From positions 1,674,001 through 1,738,000 of the forward strand of contig NC_013943.1 in assembly GCF_000025725.1 (NCBI RefSeq): 64,000 bases of DNA, in the 5' to 3' direction. This DNA comes from Denitrovibrio acetiphilus DSM 12809 (lineage in GTDB: Bacteria; Chrysiogenota; Deferribacteres; Deferribacterales; Geovibrionaceae). Positions 17,086 through 24,742 of this stretch are shown here, piece after piece. The position numbers and the translations under genes were made by a program. The notes under the pieces were generated by a model. That model did not search any database and was not told the DNA's origin. It saw nothing but the letters and a program-made list of their open reading frames with translations. Position 1 is the stretch's first letter. Each line of letters starts with the position of its first letter.

Positions 17086-18198
17086 TTATGCAGATTCTTC
17101 TCGCCATTTATAATACACTTTTAATTTCTTAGTAAGCACATGTTGATAAGGTAACAATTCTTTCTTTTGTAACCTTCCCAAGACTATTCCTGGAGCAACA
17201 CCAACTTTGCTGGCAAAATCAACGATACTCTTTTGATCAAATCTACCTACATATTCAAATCTATCCCAATTTGATTTTGATATTAAAGTATTTGAAGCAA
17301 AATCATCTGCTTCTTGTTCTTTGACTACATCGCGACTATTTTTATCTTCGATAAAAGTATCTTTTTTGCCATGTAATAAAATATGACCAAACTCATGGAA
17401 GAAAGAAAACCAAAAATGATCATTGGTTTTATGTCTTAAGCTTAACAACAACATAACCTTATCTGAATTAAGCCATTTCGTTGCTCCAGAAGCGGTGCAT
17501 CCTTGAATAGAAGGAATCAAAACTACAGCTATACCGACAGAACAACAAAGCTCAAGAAGTTTAGGAATAAATATTTCTGGATTTGGTTCCATCGTTAGCT
17601 TTTTAATTTCAGGAATAATATTCTTTGCTTTTTGCTTATCGAATAGTTCGCAAGCAATATTCTCTGCTTGTATAATACCTTGTCTAAGCCACATAGAAGC
17701 CGCAAAAGGATTGTTCTCATAGGCAGGACTCTTCCTGTACGCAACAGAAGGGTTCAACCACATTTCTTTCCATTGCTCAACAGAAGAGACCTTAAAGTAT
17801 TTTAAAAAGTTATCATAAAGTTCATAAGGATCTCTTGTTTTAAAGGGAACCACGAAATTGAACTTGAACGCTTTAGCAAAAGGAAATTGTTTTAAAAATT
17901 GAAATTGTTTTTCAGCTTCATGTCTCTTTTTTGCCTCTGAAATATAATCCATATAACGATTAGACTTATCCATCCAGAAATTAGCAGACAATCCGAATAT
18001 TGGCTCAAATTTATCAGCAGTTTCTCTACTTGGCAAAGCCTTCCCTTTTACAATCTCATTAATTGCTTTTGGAGAAAGCCCTGTTCTTAGTGCAAGCTCC
18101 TTTTGAGACATTTCTCTCTCATCCAAAAGTTCAGCAAGTGTCTCTCCTGGGTGAGGTAAATAGTCTGGATAATACTTATTTCTTGTTTTTGCCATCAT
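17086..18198 (-). CDS. higA: HigA-type antitoxin fused to an ImmA/IrrE-like metallopeptidase domain
   Basis: 370 residues. Residues 15-75 form an Xre/HigA helix-turn-helix (PHPGETLAELLDEREMSQKE, then LALRTGLSPKAINEIVKGKA). The C-terminal half carries an ImmA/IrrE domain with the zinc motif HEFGH in SFFHEFGHILLHGKKD and a downstream acidic segment (EQEADDFASN) that supplies the usual third ligand. Its start overlaps the toxin gene by 23 bases. In HigBA systems the antitoxin binds the toxin and represses the promoter; the fused peptidase may control antitoxin turnover, as ImmA does for its repressor. That last point is inference. The gene looks A+T richer than its neighbours, which fits transfer. 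Confidence 0.85.
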   Translation of the reverse strand: MMAKTRNKYYPDYLPHPGETLAELLDEREMSQKELALRTGLSPKAINEIVKGKALPSRETADKFEPIFGLSANFWMDKSNRYMDYISEAKKRHEAEKQFQFLKQFPFAKAFKFNFVVPFKTRDPYELYDNFLKYFKVSSVEQWKEMWLNPSVAYRKSPAYENNPFAASMWLRQGIIQAENIACELFDKQKAKNIIPEIKKLTMEPNPEIFIPKLLELCCSVGIAVVLIPSIQGCTASGATKWLNSDKVMLLLSLRHKTNDHFWFSFFHEFGHILLHGKKDTFIEDKNSRDVVKEQEADDFASNTLISKSNWDRFEYVGRFDQKSIVDFASKVGVAPGIVLGRLQKKELLPYQHVLTKKLKVYYKWREESA

Positions 18199-18523
18199 GG
18201 GTATCTTTCACTCCTTGTATCTCAACGATTGTGATGCTGGAGTATACAAACCCTCCATCCTCTTTTCTCTCATACGGTTCGCTAGGCTTATATAAAAGAC
18301 GACTAGGATGTTCTAAATCTATCGAAAACTGCCCCTTTTTATCTCCAGTCAAGGGATGATGTCTTCCTGGCAGATCCCTAACTTCATCCATACTTTCTAC
18401 AGATCTCATATCGTCCAATCTACGATTTATAAGCTTTGCGTTCTTATCCCCATACTTCTTGACGAGTTTTTTGAAATTATTACACTCATCCTCCAATTTC
18501 TTGGTCTTATACTCGATATCCAA
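18176..18523 (-). CDS. higB: HigB/RelE-superfamily toxin
   Basis: 115 residues starting at TTG, with AGGAGGT 5 bases upstream, a strong site that decides this start. The segment LPGRHHPLTGDKKGQFSIDL followed by PSRLLYKP is the core of the HigB/plasmid-killer branch of RelE toxins, which cut mRNA at the ribosome. It precedes and overlaps the antitoxin gene, the usual toxin-first order of higBA. It is about 20 residues longer than typical HigB because of an N-terminal charged helix and a C-terminal extension. Confidence 0.8.
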   Translation of the reverse strand: MDIEYKTKKLEDECNNFKKLVKKYGDKNAKLINRRLDDMRSVESMDEVRDLPGRHHPLTGDKKGQFSIDLEHPSRLLYKPSEPYERKEDGGFVYSSITIVEIQGVKDTHDGKNKK

Positions 18524-18595
18524 ATCGACCTCCTAATTTACTATCAACGTCAAGAAGTTAAACTCAATATACATCATATTCGGCCATAACTCAAG

Positions 18596-18624
18596 TTTTA
18601 ATTAACCTTAGAGGTTAATTAAAA
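18596..18624. promoter_or_regulatory. Perfect 13-bp-arm palindrome upstream of higBA
   Basis: TTTTAATTAACCT and AGGTTAATTAAAA are perfect inverted arms around a 3-base centre, 72 bases before the toxin start. HigA-type antitoxins repress their own operon through such palindromes, so this is the likely operator. Confidence 0.65.
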
Positions 18625-18738
18625 TAATTTTATCGATTTTGGTTTTACAAAATTGTTAGAGATAAAATTTATTCTGATTGAAACATTATGGATTCTACAT
18701 AAGAAAATACTAAAAACTGTGACAAATAAAAAAGCCAG

Positions 18739-18754
18739 CCTATAAGTGACTGGT
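18739..18754 (-). other. Stem-forming sequence followed by a T-run on the minus strand
   Basis: In the stretch 18720-18815 the minus strand reads CCAG, an A/T-rich loop, then CTGGC and TTTTTT. It could act as a weak intrinsic terminator for transcripts leaving the tRNA side. The pairing is short, so confidence is low. Confidence 0.3.
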
Positions 18755-18814
18755 TTAAAAGGATTTAAAAACAGGAATGACTGGATTGAAGCCGAAACAA
18801 GTTCGCCTAATCTC

Positions 18815-18881
18815 GCCATGTGCCTTAACGAAAAAAAGGGCATCAATCGATGAAGATTAATGCCCATTCTGTATCGGGATG
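18815..18881. repeat. 67-bp direct repeat, right copy, overlapping the tRNA-Pro 3' end
   Basis: Right-hand partner of 15590-15655. It covers the last eight tRNA nucleotides and the sequence just downstream of the tRNA gene, including its terminator. The two copies bracket about 3.2 kb that contains the IS256 element and higBA. Confidence 0.85.
18831..18866 (-). terminator. Intrinsic terminator of tRNA-Pro
   Basis: On the minus strand GGGCATTAATC pairs with GATTGATGCCC around a TTCATC loop (11-bp stem, one mismatch) and is followed by seven T residues. It ends the tRNA transcript 8 bases after the mature 3' end. Confidence 0.85.
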
Positions 18882-18947
18882 ACTGGATTTGAACCAGCGA
18901 CCTCTCGCACCCCAAGCGAACACGCTACCAAGCTGCGCTACACCCCG
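18874..18947 (-). tRNA. tRNA-Pro (anticodon GGG)
   Basis: The 74-nt cloverleaf folds fully: acceptor CGGGGTG with CATCCCG, D arm beginning TAGCGCAGCTTGGTAGCGT, anticodon stem TTCGC/GCGAG around the loop TTGGGGT, and T arm GCTGG-TTCAAAT-CCAGT. Loop positions 34-36 read GGG, so it decodes CCC and CCU proline codons. The discriminator base is A and no CCA is encoded. The gene is the target of the insertion to its left. Confidence 0.95.
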
Positions 18948-19205
18948 AAATATCCATCTGATGCGGAATAACGTTATAACAAAGACTTCCGGCAAAATCA
19001 ATAATTTTCTAACTCTAAAAATAACTCAACACTACTTATTTGCTGCCGTAAAGAACAGCCGGTATGATATTGTAAAGTTATTACCAGAAAGCGAAACGGA
19101 TATTTATACTAAAGTTATCAACGTTAATACCGCCTCAGACTGTCTGCTCCGGAATCATGCCACGACACTTTGATGTACAACTTCACTTAAATAAAGTTAA
19201 TAGAT

Positions 19206-19241
19206 AAAAAAAGGCGGAAGCTATTGCCCCCGCCTTTTAGC
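19206..19241. terminator. Bidirectional intrinsic terminator
   Basis: GGCGG (19213-19217) pairs with CCGCC (19230-19234), with an A-run before and a T-run after. On the minus strand it ends the small exported-protein gene. The rest of the 18948-19267 gap shows no further gene or motif that I can support. Confidence 0.8.
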
Positions 19242-19267
19242 AGATATAGGTAGTTGGTTTGGTATGC

Positions 19268-19444
19268 TTATTTTGCAGGTTTTTCAGTTGGGACTGGTTT
19301 CTCTACTGGCTTATCAGTAGTTGTAGTATCTGTCTGTGCTGTATTTGGAGCGACAGTAGTTTTATCTGTCATTTCCCCTGCCATAGCAGAAACAGATGCG
19401 AGTACGAACATTCCAGCCATTGCGATAGTCATAATTTTTCTCAT
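19268..19444 (-). CDS. Small exported Thr/Pro/Lys-rich protein (58 aa), unknown function
   Basis: 58 residues with a clear signal peptide (MRKIMTIAMAGMFVLASVSA, cleavage after AMA). The mature part is only about 36 residues, low in complexity and rich in Thr, Pro, Lys and Glu. It has no hydrophobic residues after position 32, so it is probably an unfolded periplasmic or secreted peptide. CAGGAG lies 7 bases before the ATG. A sigma-54 promoter stands directly upstream and the divergent genes encode a sigma-54-dependent two-component system. I do not recognise the family; its gene position makes it the likely main target of that system. Confidence 0.75.
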   Translation of the reverse strand: MRKIMTIAMAGMFVLASVSAMAGEMTDKTTVAPNTAQTDTTTTDKPVEKPVPTEKPAK

Positions 19445-19480
19445 GAATTACTCCTGTGTTTTTTCTTAAATTTATATAAA

Positions 19481-19496
19481 GCACAAGCTGTGCCAA
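19481..19496 (-). promoter_or_regulatory. Sigma-54 (-24/-12) promoter
   Basis: The minus strand reads TTGGCACAGCTTGTGC followed by TTT. The GG and GC elements are exactly 10 bases apart, and TTGGCAC is a perfect -24 element. The predicted transcription start is about 12 bases beyond the GC, leaving a leader of some 25 bases that contains the CAGGAG site. Two dyads further upstream (CATGCA-N11-TGCATG at 19555-19577 and ATGGATTTCCAT at 19575-19586) are candidate activator sites. Confidence 0.8.
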
Positions 19497-19744
19497 AACA
19501 TTAAAAAACTATAAGATACTGATAAATAACATTTCATCAAAAAACACAGCTATTCATGCAAAACATCAAACTGCATGGATTTCCATACAAATAAAACCAA
19601 TTCTTTTATTATAAACGACTTAAACTGTATGAAATTTCCTGCACCCATAAACAATTGATGAGTCAGAGAAATAATCTTAAATTTCAGCATTTATTTATGC
19701 TGTTGGCTGTTGTATAGAACTGCTTAAAATGCTAAACTTCTTTC

Positions 19745-21163
19745 ATGAAACGGACTGGAGTTTTCGGAAGACTTATAGTTGCAAATCTTATTTTACTGAT
19801 TTTTCTTTCTATCTTCATAACCTATATCTTTAACAAAACTCAGAAACTCAACTCTCTGCTGCGCCAGATAACTTCTATAGAACTCCCCATAATAGAAAAT
19901 ACCGATAAACTCAGGAATACAGTATCAGGGCTGGCAGGGTTCAGAGAAAAGTACCTGATATCTATGGACAGCGACTTTCTCAGCAGATACACAGACTACA
20001 CAGAGGCATCCGACAGACTCGTTAACGATATCAGAACACTGATAAATGATAACACTAAACTAAAAGCCTTTGAGAGTCTCCAGACTGCTTACACTGAATA
20101 CATTACTGACAGCGAATTCTATCTTCTGAACAGGAGCAAGGAGACTATTCAGCCGGATATACAGCCTGTTGCCGACGCCATCGCAGGGCTCAGGGACATT
20201 GCAATGAAAGAGAGGAGCAACAGCCTGAAAATCTCAGGAATACTATCTGAACAGGTGAAGGTTGCGGCATTCATATTTATATTCTCAGGCTTCATATTAA
20301 TTGTGCTTCTCGCTTTTCTGAATACCAGAAATATTGTTATTCCGATAAAGAAACTCAGGGGGAACACGCACCTTGTAGCAAAAGGGAGCTACCCCGACAA
20401 TATAAACTCTGATGGTCCATACGAAATAAGCCAGCTCGCAGAGGACTTCAGCGTAATGGTGCACAGACTGAAGGAAAACGATGAACTACGGTCAGAATTC
20501 ATCGGAAACGTATCACATGAACTGCGCACACCACTGACATCTATCCGTGAAGCTTCCGAAATGCTGAAAGAAGAGTATTTCAGAGGCGATAAAGAAACGT
20601 CAAACAATCTACTGAATATCATAAGCAGCGAAAGCGACAGAATGATAAATTCTGTCAACAACATACTTGAGATAACAAGACTTGACATGGCAAAAGAGTA
20701 CTATGACTTTGAACAGACAGACATAGGAAAAATAGCTCATTCAGCAATAGAAAAAACTGCTCCTATAGCCGAGAGAAGGAATATAACTGTAACGTCACTC
20801 ATAAGCAAAGGTGAAGTCCAAGCGCTTGTGGACGTTGAAAAGATAGCTGTAGTTTTTGTAAATCTTCTGGGCAATGCACTTAAATACTCAGACCAAAACA
20901 CACATGTGACCATCTCTGCTGATAGATGCGGCGAATTCCTGTGTGTCTGTGTAAAAGACGAAGGGATAGGGATATCTCAGGATGAACTTTCAAAAATATT
21001 CGAGCGCTACAGGCTTGGAAGCAACAGATCTACTGAATACAAAGGCACAGGGCTGGGACTTGCTATATGCAAAAAAATAATAGAAAGACACGGAGGAGAG
21101 ATATGGGCAGAAAGCTCCAAAGGGGAAGGAACCCGATTCTACTTTACTCTGCGCTATGCCTGA
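19745..21163 (+). CDS. Sensor histidine kinase, GlrK/QseE-like
   Basis: 472 residues. A membrane helix at about 9-28, a helical periplasmic domain (30-175), a second helix near 178-197, a HAMP linker, a HisKA dimerisation domain with the phospho-accepting histidine in VSHELRTPLTSI (His258), and an HATPase domain with NALKYS, DEGIGIS and GTGLGLAIC. The last 61 bases overlap the lipoprotein gene. The order kinase, lipoprotein, sigma-54 response regulator is that of enterobacterial glrK-qseG-glrR (qseEGF). The signal is probably an envelope state, by analogy only. Confidence 0.88.
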   Translation: MKRTGVFGRLIVANLILLIFLSIFITYIFNKTQKLNSLLRQITSIELPIIENTDKLRNTVSGLAGFREKYLISMDSDFLSRYTDYTEASDRLVNDIRTLINDNTKLKAFESLQTAYTEYITDSEFYLLNRSKETIQPDIQPVADAIAGLRDIAMKERSNSLKISGILSEQVKVAAFIFIFSGFILIVLLAFLNTRNIVIPIKKLRGNTHLVAKGSYPDNINSDGPYEISQLAEDFSVMVHRLKENDELRSEFIGNVSHELRTPLTSIREASEMLKEEYFRGDKETSNNLLNIISSESDRMINSVNNILEITRLDMAKEYYDFEQTDIGKIAHSAIEKTAPIAERRNITVTSLISKGEVQALVDVEKIAVVFVNLLGNALKYSDQNTHVTISADRCGEFLCVCVKDEGIGISQDELSKIFERYRLGSNRSTEYKGTGLGLAICKKIIERHGGEIWAESSKGEGTRFYFTLRYA

Positions 21164-21699
21164 TATTTTTATCCGGCGGGTGCGCACTGCTTCCGGACAA
21201 ATCAGACAAAATATTCAGAACCTACATGAACAGAGGAAATTACAAACAGGCATATGCTACCCTCGAACAATCTCATAAACAGCAGGAGGACAAACGGATG
21301 TTCGGATATATCCTTTTGTTTGCAGACCCCCAAAGCCCGTACTTCAGCAAAGAGAAAGCAATCTTTACCTCAGACAGGCTTTTAGAAAAATATCCCGAAA
21401 GTGCTTTTGCCGTATATGCTGAAAAGATAAAAAGGCTTGTGGAACGCATAATATGCTCTGAAATGCTGAATGCAGAACTAAGTGAAAAGCTGGAAGAATC
21501 TGCGGATATGCTTAAAAATCAGAATGAAATACGTGAATATATGGAAACCCACGAAGAGCTGAACAAAAAACTAATTGCAGAGAATAAAGAACTTTATAGA
21601 AAAAACAGACTCCTTAATAAAGAAAACAATGAAATCAAAAGACAGCTTGAAATGATGAAAGAAGTCGATCTCAACGCTGATGATAACATAATTAGGTAA
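21103..21699 (+). CDS. QseG-like outer-membrane lipoprotein
   Basis: 198 residues if started at the ATG at 21103, which is preceded by GGAGGAG. An upstream ATG at 21067 has no such site. A lipobox (LSGGC) follows a hydrophobic segment, so the mature protein is a lipoprotein. The middle has short TPR-like helices (RGNYKQAYATLEQ), and the C-terminal 70 residues form a coiled coil rich in Glu, Lys and Asn. In enterobacteria QseG links the kinase to the outer membrane. The gene is embedded between kinase and regulator with overlap on one side and a 5-base gap on the other. Confidence 0.8.
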   Translation: MGRKLQRGRNPILLYSALCLIFLSGGCALLPDKSDKIFRTYMNRGNYKQAYATLEQSHKQQEDKRMFGYILLFADPQSPYFSKEKAIFTSDRLLEKYPESAFAVYAEKIKRLVERIICSEMLNAELSEKLEESADMLKNQNEIREYMETHEELNKKLIAENKELYRKNRLLNKENNEIKRQLEMMKEVDLNADDNIIR

Positions 21700-21704
21700 C
21701 CTAA

Positions 21705-23054
21705 ATGACAAAAGTCTTATTAGTAGATGACGACAACAGCCTTCTGGAAATTTTGCGGCTCAGGTTTCAAAGTTGCGGATACACCCCGTTTGCAGCAGAC
21801 AACAGCCAAAAAGCTGTTTCACTGATAAAGAGTGATGTTTTTGATGCGGCAGTTTTCGACATGAGGCTTGACGACGGCAAAACCGGACTGGAGCTTCTGC
21901 GGGAGATAAAAGAGATCGACAGCGAACTGCCCGTAATATTTCTAACCGCCTACGGAACCATAGACGACGCTGTACAGAGCATGAAAGAAGGCGCATTCAG
22001 CTATCTGACAAAACCGTTCGACTATAAAGAACTTATTGCTAAGGTTGAAAAAGCAGTTCAGCAGTGCAGTTTCTCAAGACAGCTACTCCGCATTAACGCA
22101 GAAGAGAGCGACTCCCCTATTTCTAAAACTATCATAGGCAAATCTTCGAAAACGAAAATGATCAGAGAAAGAATAGCTATCGCCGCAAAAAGTGACGCAA
22201 ATGTTTTTATTTACGGAGAGAGCGGCACAGGGAAAGAGCTGGTGGCAAGGATGCTGCATCAGTCAAGCCTTCGCAGTGACAAACCATTCGTAGCGTTTAA
22301 CTCCTCTGCCATACCTGAAACACTTATGGAAAGTGAACTATTCGGTTACGAGAAGGGTGCATTCACAGGAGCGGATAAAAAGAAAAAAGGATTCTTTGAA
22401 CAGGCACAGGGCGGAACAGTCTTCATAGACGAAATATCTGAAATGCCTGTTTCCATGCAGACCAAACTTCTGCGGGTTCTTGAAAACAGAGAAGTATCGC
22501 CACTTGGCAGTGAAAAGACTATCAAGCTTGATATCAGGCTTGTCACAGCGTCAAACAAAAACCTGAAAGACAAGATAGAGAATGACGAGTTCCGGGCAGA
22601 CCTGTTTTACCGTATACATGTTATAGAGATAGAGGTTCCCGCCCTCCGAGACAGAAGGGAAGATATCCCTTTGCTCTGCGGTCACTTTCTTAAAAAATAC
22701 ACTGACAGATACTCTCTCGGCACAAAATCCTTTTCCGGAGATGCCATAGATAAAATGGTAAACTATGACTGGCCGGGAAACATACGTGAGCTTCAGAATG
22801 TAATAGAATGCGCAGTGGTGCTTACGTCTGTCGGTACAATCAAAGGTGACAATATCAAGCTTGCTCATGAATCTGAAACCTATACTCAGGTTTACAGAGA
22901 GGCTAAAAAAGAATTTGAAGCATCCTTTCTAAAACAGCTGATGGAAAGAGCAGAAGGCAACATAAGCAAAGCATCAAGGATATCAGACATATACAGAGCT
23001 GACCTATATGACCTTCTCAAAAAACACTCCATTGACCCTGCTGACTTCAGATAG
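21705..23054 (+). CDS. Sigma-54-dependent response regulator, GlrR/QseF-like
   Basis: 449 residues. Receiver domain with the acidic pocket VDDD and phospho-acceptor Asp52 (VFDMRL), a sigma-54 AAA+ domain with Walker A GESGTGKE near 170 and the sigma-54 contact loop GAFTGA at about 218-223, arginine finger region LFYRIHV, and a C-terminal Fis-type helix-turn-helix (EGNISKASRISDIYRADLYDLLKK). It should activate sigma-54 promoters when phosphorylated by the kinase two genes upstream. The nearest such promoter is the one at 19481-19496. All functional residues I can check are present. Confidence 0.93.
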   Translation: MTKVLLVDDDNSLLEILRLRFQSCGYTPFAADNSQKAVSLIKSDVFDAAVFDMRLDDGKTGLELLREIKEIDSELPVIFLTAYGTIDDAVQSMKEGAFSYLTKPFDYKELIAKVEKAVQQCSFSRQLLRINAEESDSPISKTIIGKSSKTKMIRERIAIAAKSDANVFIYGESGTGKELVARMLHQSSLRSDKPFVAFNSSAIPETLMESELFGYEKGAFTGADKKKKGFFEQAQGGTVFIDEISEMPVSMQTKLLRVLENREVSPLGSEKTIKLDIRLVTASNKNLKDKIENDEFRADLFYRIHVIEIEVPALRDRREDIPLLCGHFLKKYTDRYSLGTKSFSGDAIDKMVNYDWPGNIRELQNVIECAVVLTSVGTIKGDNIKLAHESETYTQVYREAKKEFEASFLKQLMERAEGNISKASRISDIYRADLYDLLKKHSIDPADFR

Positions 23055-23102
23055 CTGATGCTATAAAGATAAAGGGGAGCGAACAGCCCCCCTGTGAAAA
23101 TA

Positions 23103-24521
23103 TCAGTTAAGGTTAAACATGACAGTTTTAAGCTCTGTCATCTCTTCCACTGCAAACTTCGGACCCTCACGCCCTGTGCCGGAGAGCTTCAGTCCGCCGT
23201 AAGGCATCTGGTCAACACGGAAGGTGGGCATATCATTCACCATAACACCGCCAACCTCCAGCTCATCTATAGCCTGAAAAGCGTTCTGGATATTATTAGT
23301 GAATATCCCCGCCTGAAGTCCGAACTGGGAATCATTAACACGCTCGATAACTTCATCAAGAGTTTTATATTTCATGATGCACACGATAGGGGCAAAAACC
23401 TCTTCCCGCACAACAGTCATTTTCTCGTTAGTATTTTCAAGTACAGTCGGCTCAAGCATTGTTCCTGTTCTGCTGCCGCCTGCGGCAAGCACTGCACCAT
23501 CCGCCACTGCTTCTTTTATCCACCCCTCGGCTCTAATCGCTTCTTTCTCATCAATCATAGGTCCTACGAGTGTTTTCTCGCTGTTAGGGTCGCCAAATGT
23601 GCTTGCTTTCACAGCATCAACAAACATGTCACGGAACTCATCATATCTGTTCTCATGAATGTATATGCGCTGTATGGAGATGCAAACCTGACCGGAGTTG
23701 GCAAAAGCACCTACGACACATTTTGGTACAGCATATTTTATGTCAGAATCTTCGTGTATTATCGCAGCGGAATTAGAGCCAAGCTCAAGTGTAACTTTTT
23801 TGATTCCTGCTTTCGCTTTAATGCTTAGCCCCACACCCGGTGAACCGGTAAATGTCAGCATATTAATTTTGTCAGATTCAACCATCGCATTCCCCACAAC
23901 AGAACCGGCACCAACGACAAGGTTTATCCCCTCTTTCGGAAGTCCCGCCTCAAGGAGAAGCTCAACAACCTTCACAGCGGTGAGCGGTGTGCTCGATGCA
24001 GGTTTCAGTATTATAGAGTTGCCCGCGGCTATTGCAGGTCCTACTTTATGCGCTACCAGGTTCAGAGGGAAATTAAAAGGGGTGATAGCCCCCACAACAC
24101 CGATAGGGTATCGTTTAAAGTATCCGAATCTATTCGCTCCGCTGCCAGACGCATCATATGGAACAAGTTCACCGCCCAGTCTGCGTGCTTCGTCCGCAGC
24201 GAATTTGAAATTCTCGCCTGTTCTGCCTGCTTCCCCTCTGGAGAACATCAGCCCCTTCCCCGCTTCAGCGGTTATAATCCGGGCGATCTCTTCCTGATCA
24301 CGTTCTATCAGAGCACACATGTTGTCCAGTATTTTTCCGCGTTCAGCAGCTGTAAGCTTCTTCATGACAGCTTTCGCTCTGAAGGCAGCATCTATTGCTT
24401 TTTCTGTCTCTTCAATTCCAGCCTCGCAGATGGTGTCCACAACAGACCCGTCAAAAGGGCTTAAAACTTCGATAGTCTTTCCCGTATCGACCCATGCGCC
24501 GTCGATAAACAGTTTCTTCAT
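23103..24521 (-). CDS. NAD(P)-dependent aldehyde dehydrogenase
   Basis: 472 residues with the full ALDH fold. N150 is in TPFNFPLNL, the general base Glu246 is in TLELGSN, and the catalytic Cys280 is in FANSGQVCIS. Wording around the cysteine resembles lactaldehyde or non-phosphorylating glyceraldehyde-3-phosphate dehydrogenases rather than betaine-aldehyde types, but the substrate cannot be fixed. It is convergent with the response regulator gene and separated from it by 48 bases containing a GGGG/CCCC hairpin without a clear T-run. It appears to be a single-gene unit. Confidence 0.88.
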   Translation of the reverse strand: MKKLFIDGAWVDTGKTIEVLSPFDGSVVDTICEAGIEETEKAIDAAFRAKAVMKKLTAAERGKILDNMCALIERDQEEIARIITAEAGKGLMFSRGEAGRTGENFKFAADEARRLGGELVPYDASGSGANRFGYFKRYPIGVVGAITPFNFPLNLVAHKVGPAIAAGNSIILKPASSTPLTAVKVVELLLEAGLPKEGINLVVGAGSVVGNAMVESDKINMLTFTGSPGVGLSIKAKAGIKKVTLELGSNSAAIIHEDSDIKYAVPKCVVGAFANSGQVCISIQRIYIHENRYDEFRDMFVDAVKASTFGDPNSEKTLVGPMIDEKEAIRAEGWIKEAVADGAVLAAGGSRTGTMLEPTVLENTNEKMTVVREEVFAPIVCIMKYKTLDEVIERVNDSQFGLQAGIFTNNIQNAFQAIDELEVGGVMVNDMPTFRVDQMPYGGLKLSGTGREGPKFAVEEMTELKTVMFNLN

Positions 24522-24742
24522 CTAAAGCCTCCCTGAGTATATAGTTTCCTGTTAATGCAGATATGTCACATATACTGCCTTTCTACTTTACACCATTACA
24601 CTATAAACAGTGAACATCTTTTTAACGTGTGTAATGAACATCTGCTTACTAATTTGCTCATCCATTAAGCTCATATCCCTTGTGTTGGAAGCTTCCGGAG
24701 CAAATTGATGCGGTACGCTCCATGCGAACCAAACCGTAATTT

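Noticed and set aside
18619-18915. Minus-strand frame running through the tRNA gene
   Set aside because: It overlaps the tRNA and its terminator and has no codon pattern or start site.
19695-19720. A sigma-54 promoter before the sensor kinase gene
   Set aside because: TTGGCTGTTG is followed by GA, not GC, at the 10-base spacing. Only the divergent site at 19481-19496 fits.
23060-23100. Terminator between the response regulator and aldehyde dehydrogenase genes
   Set aside because: The GGGG/CCCC pairing is only four bases and lacks a T-run on either strand.
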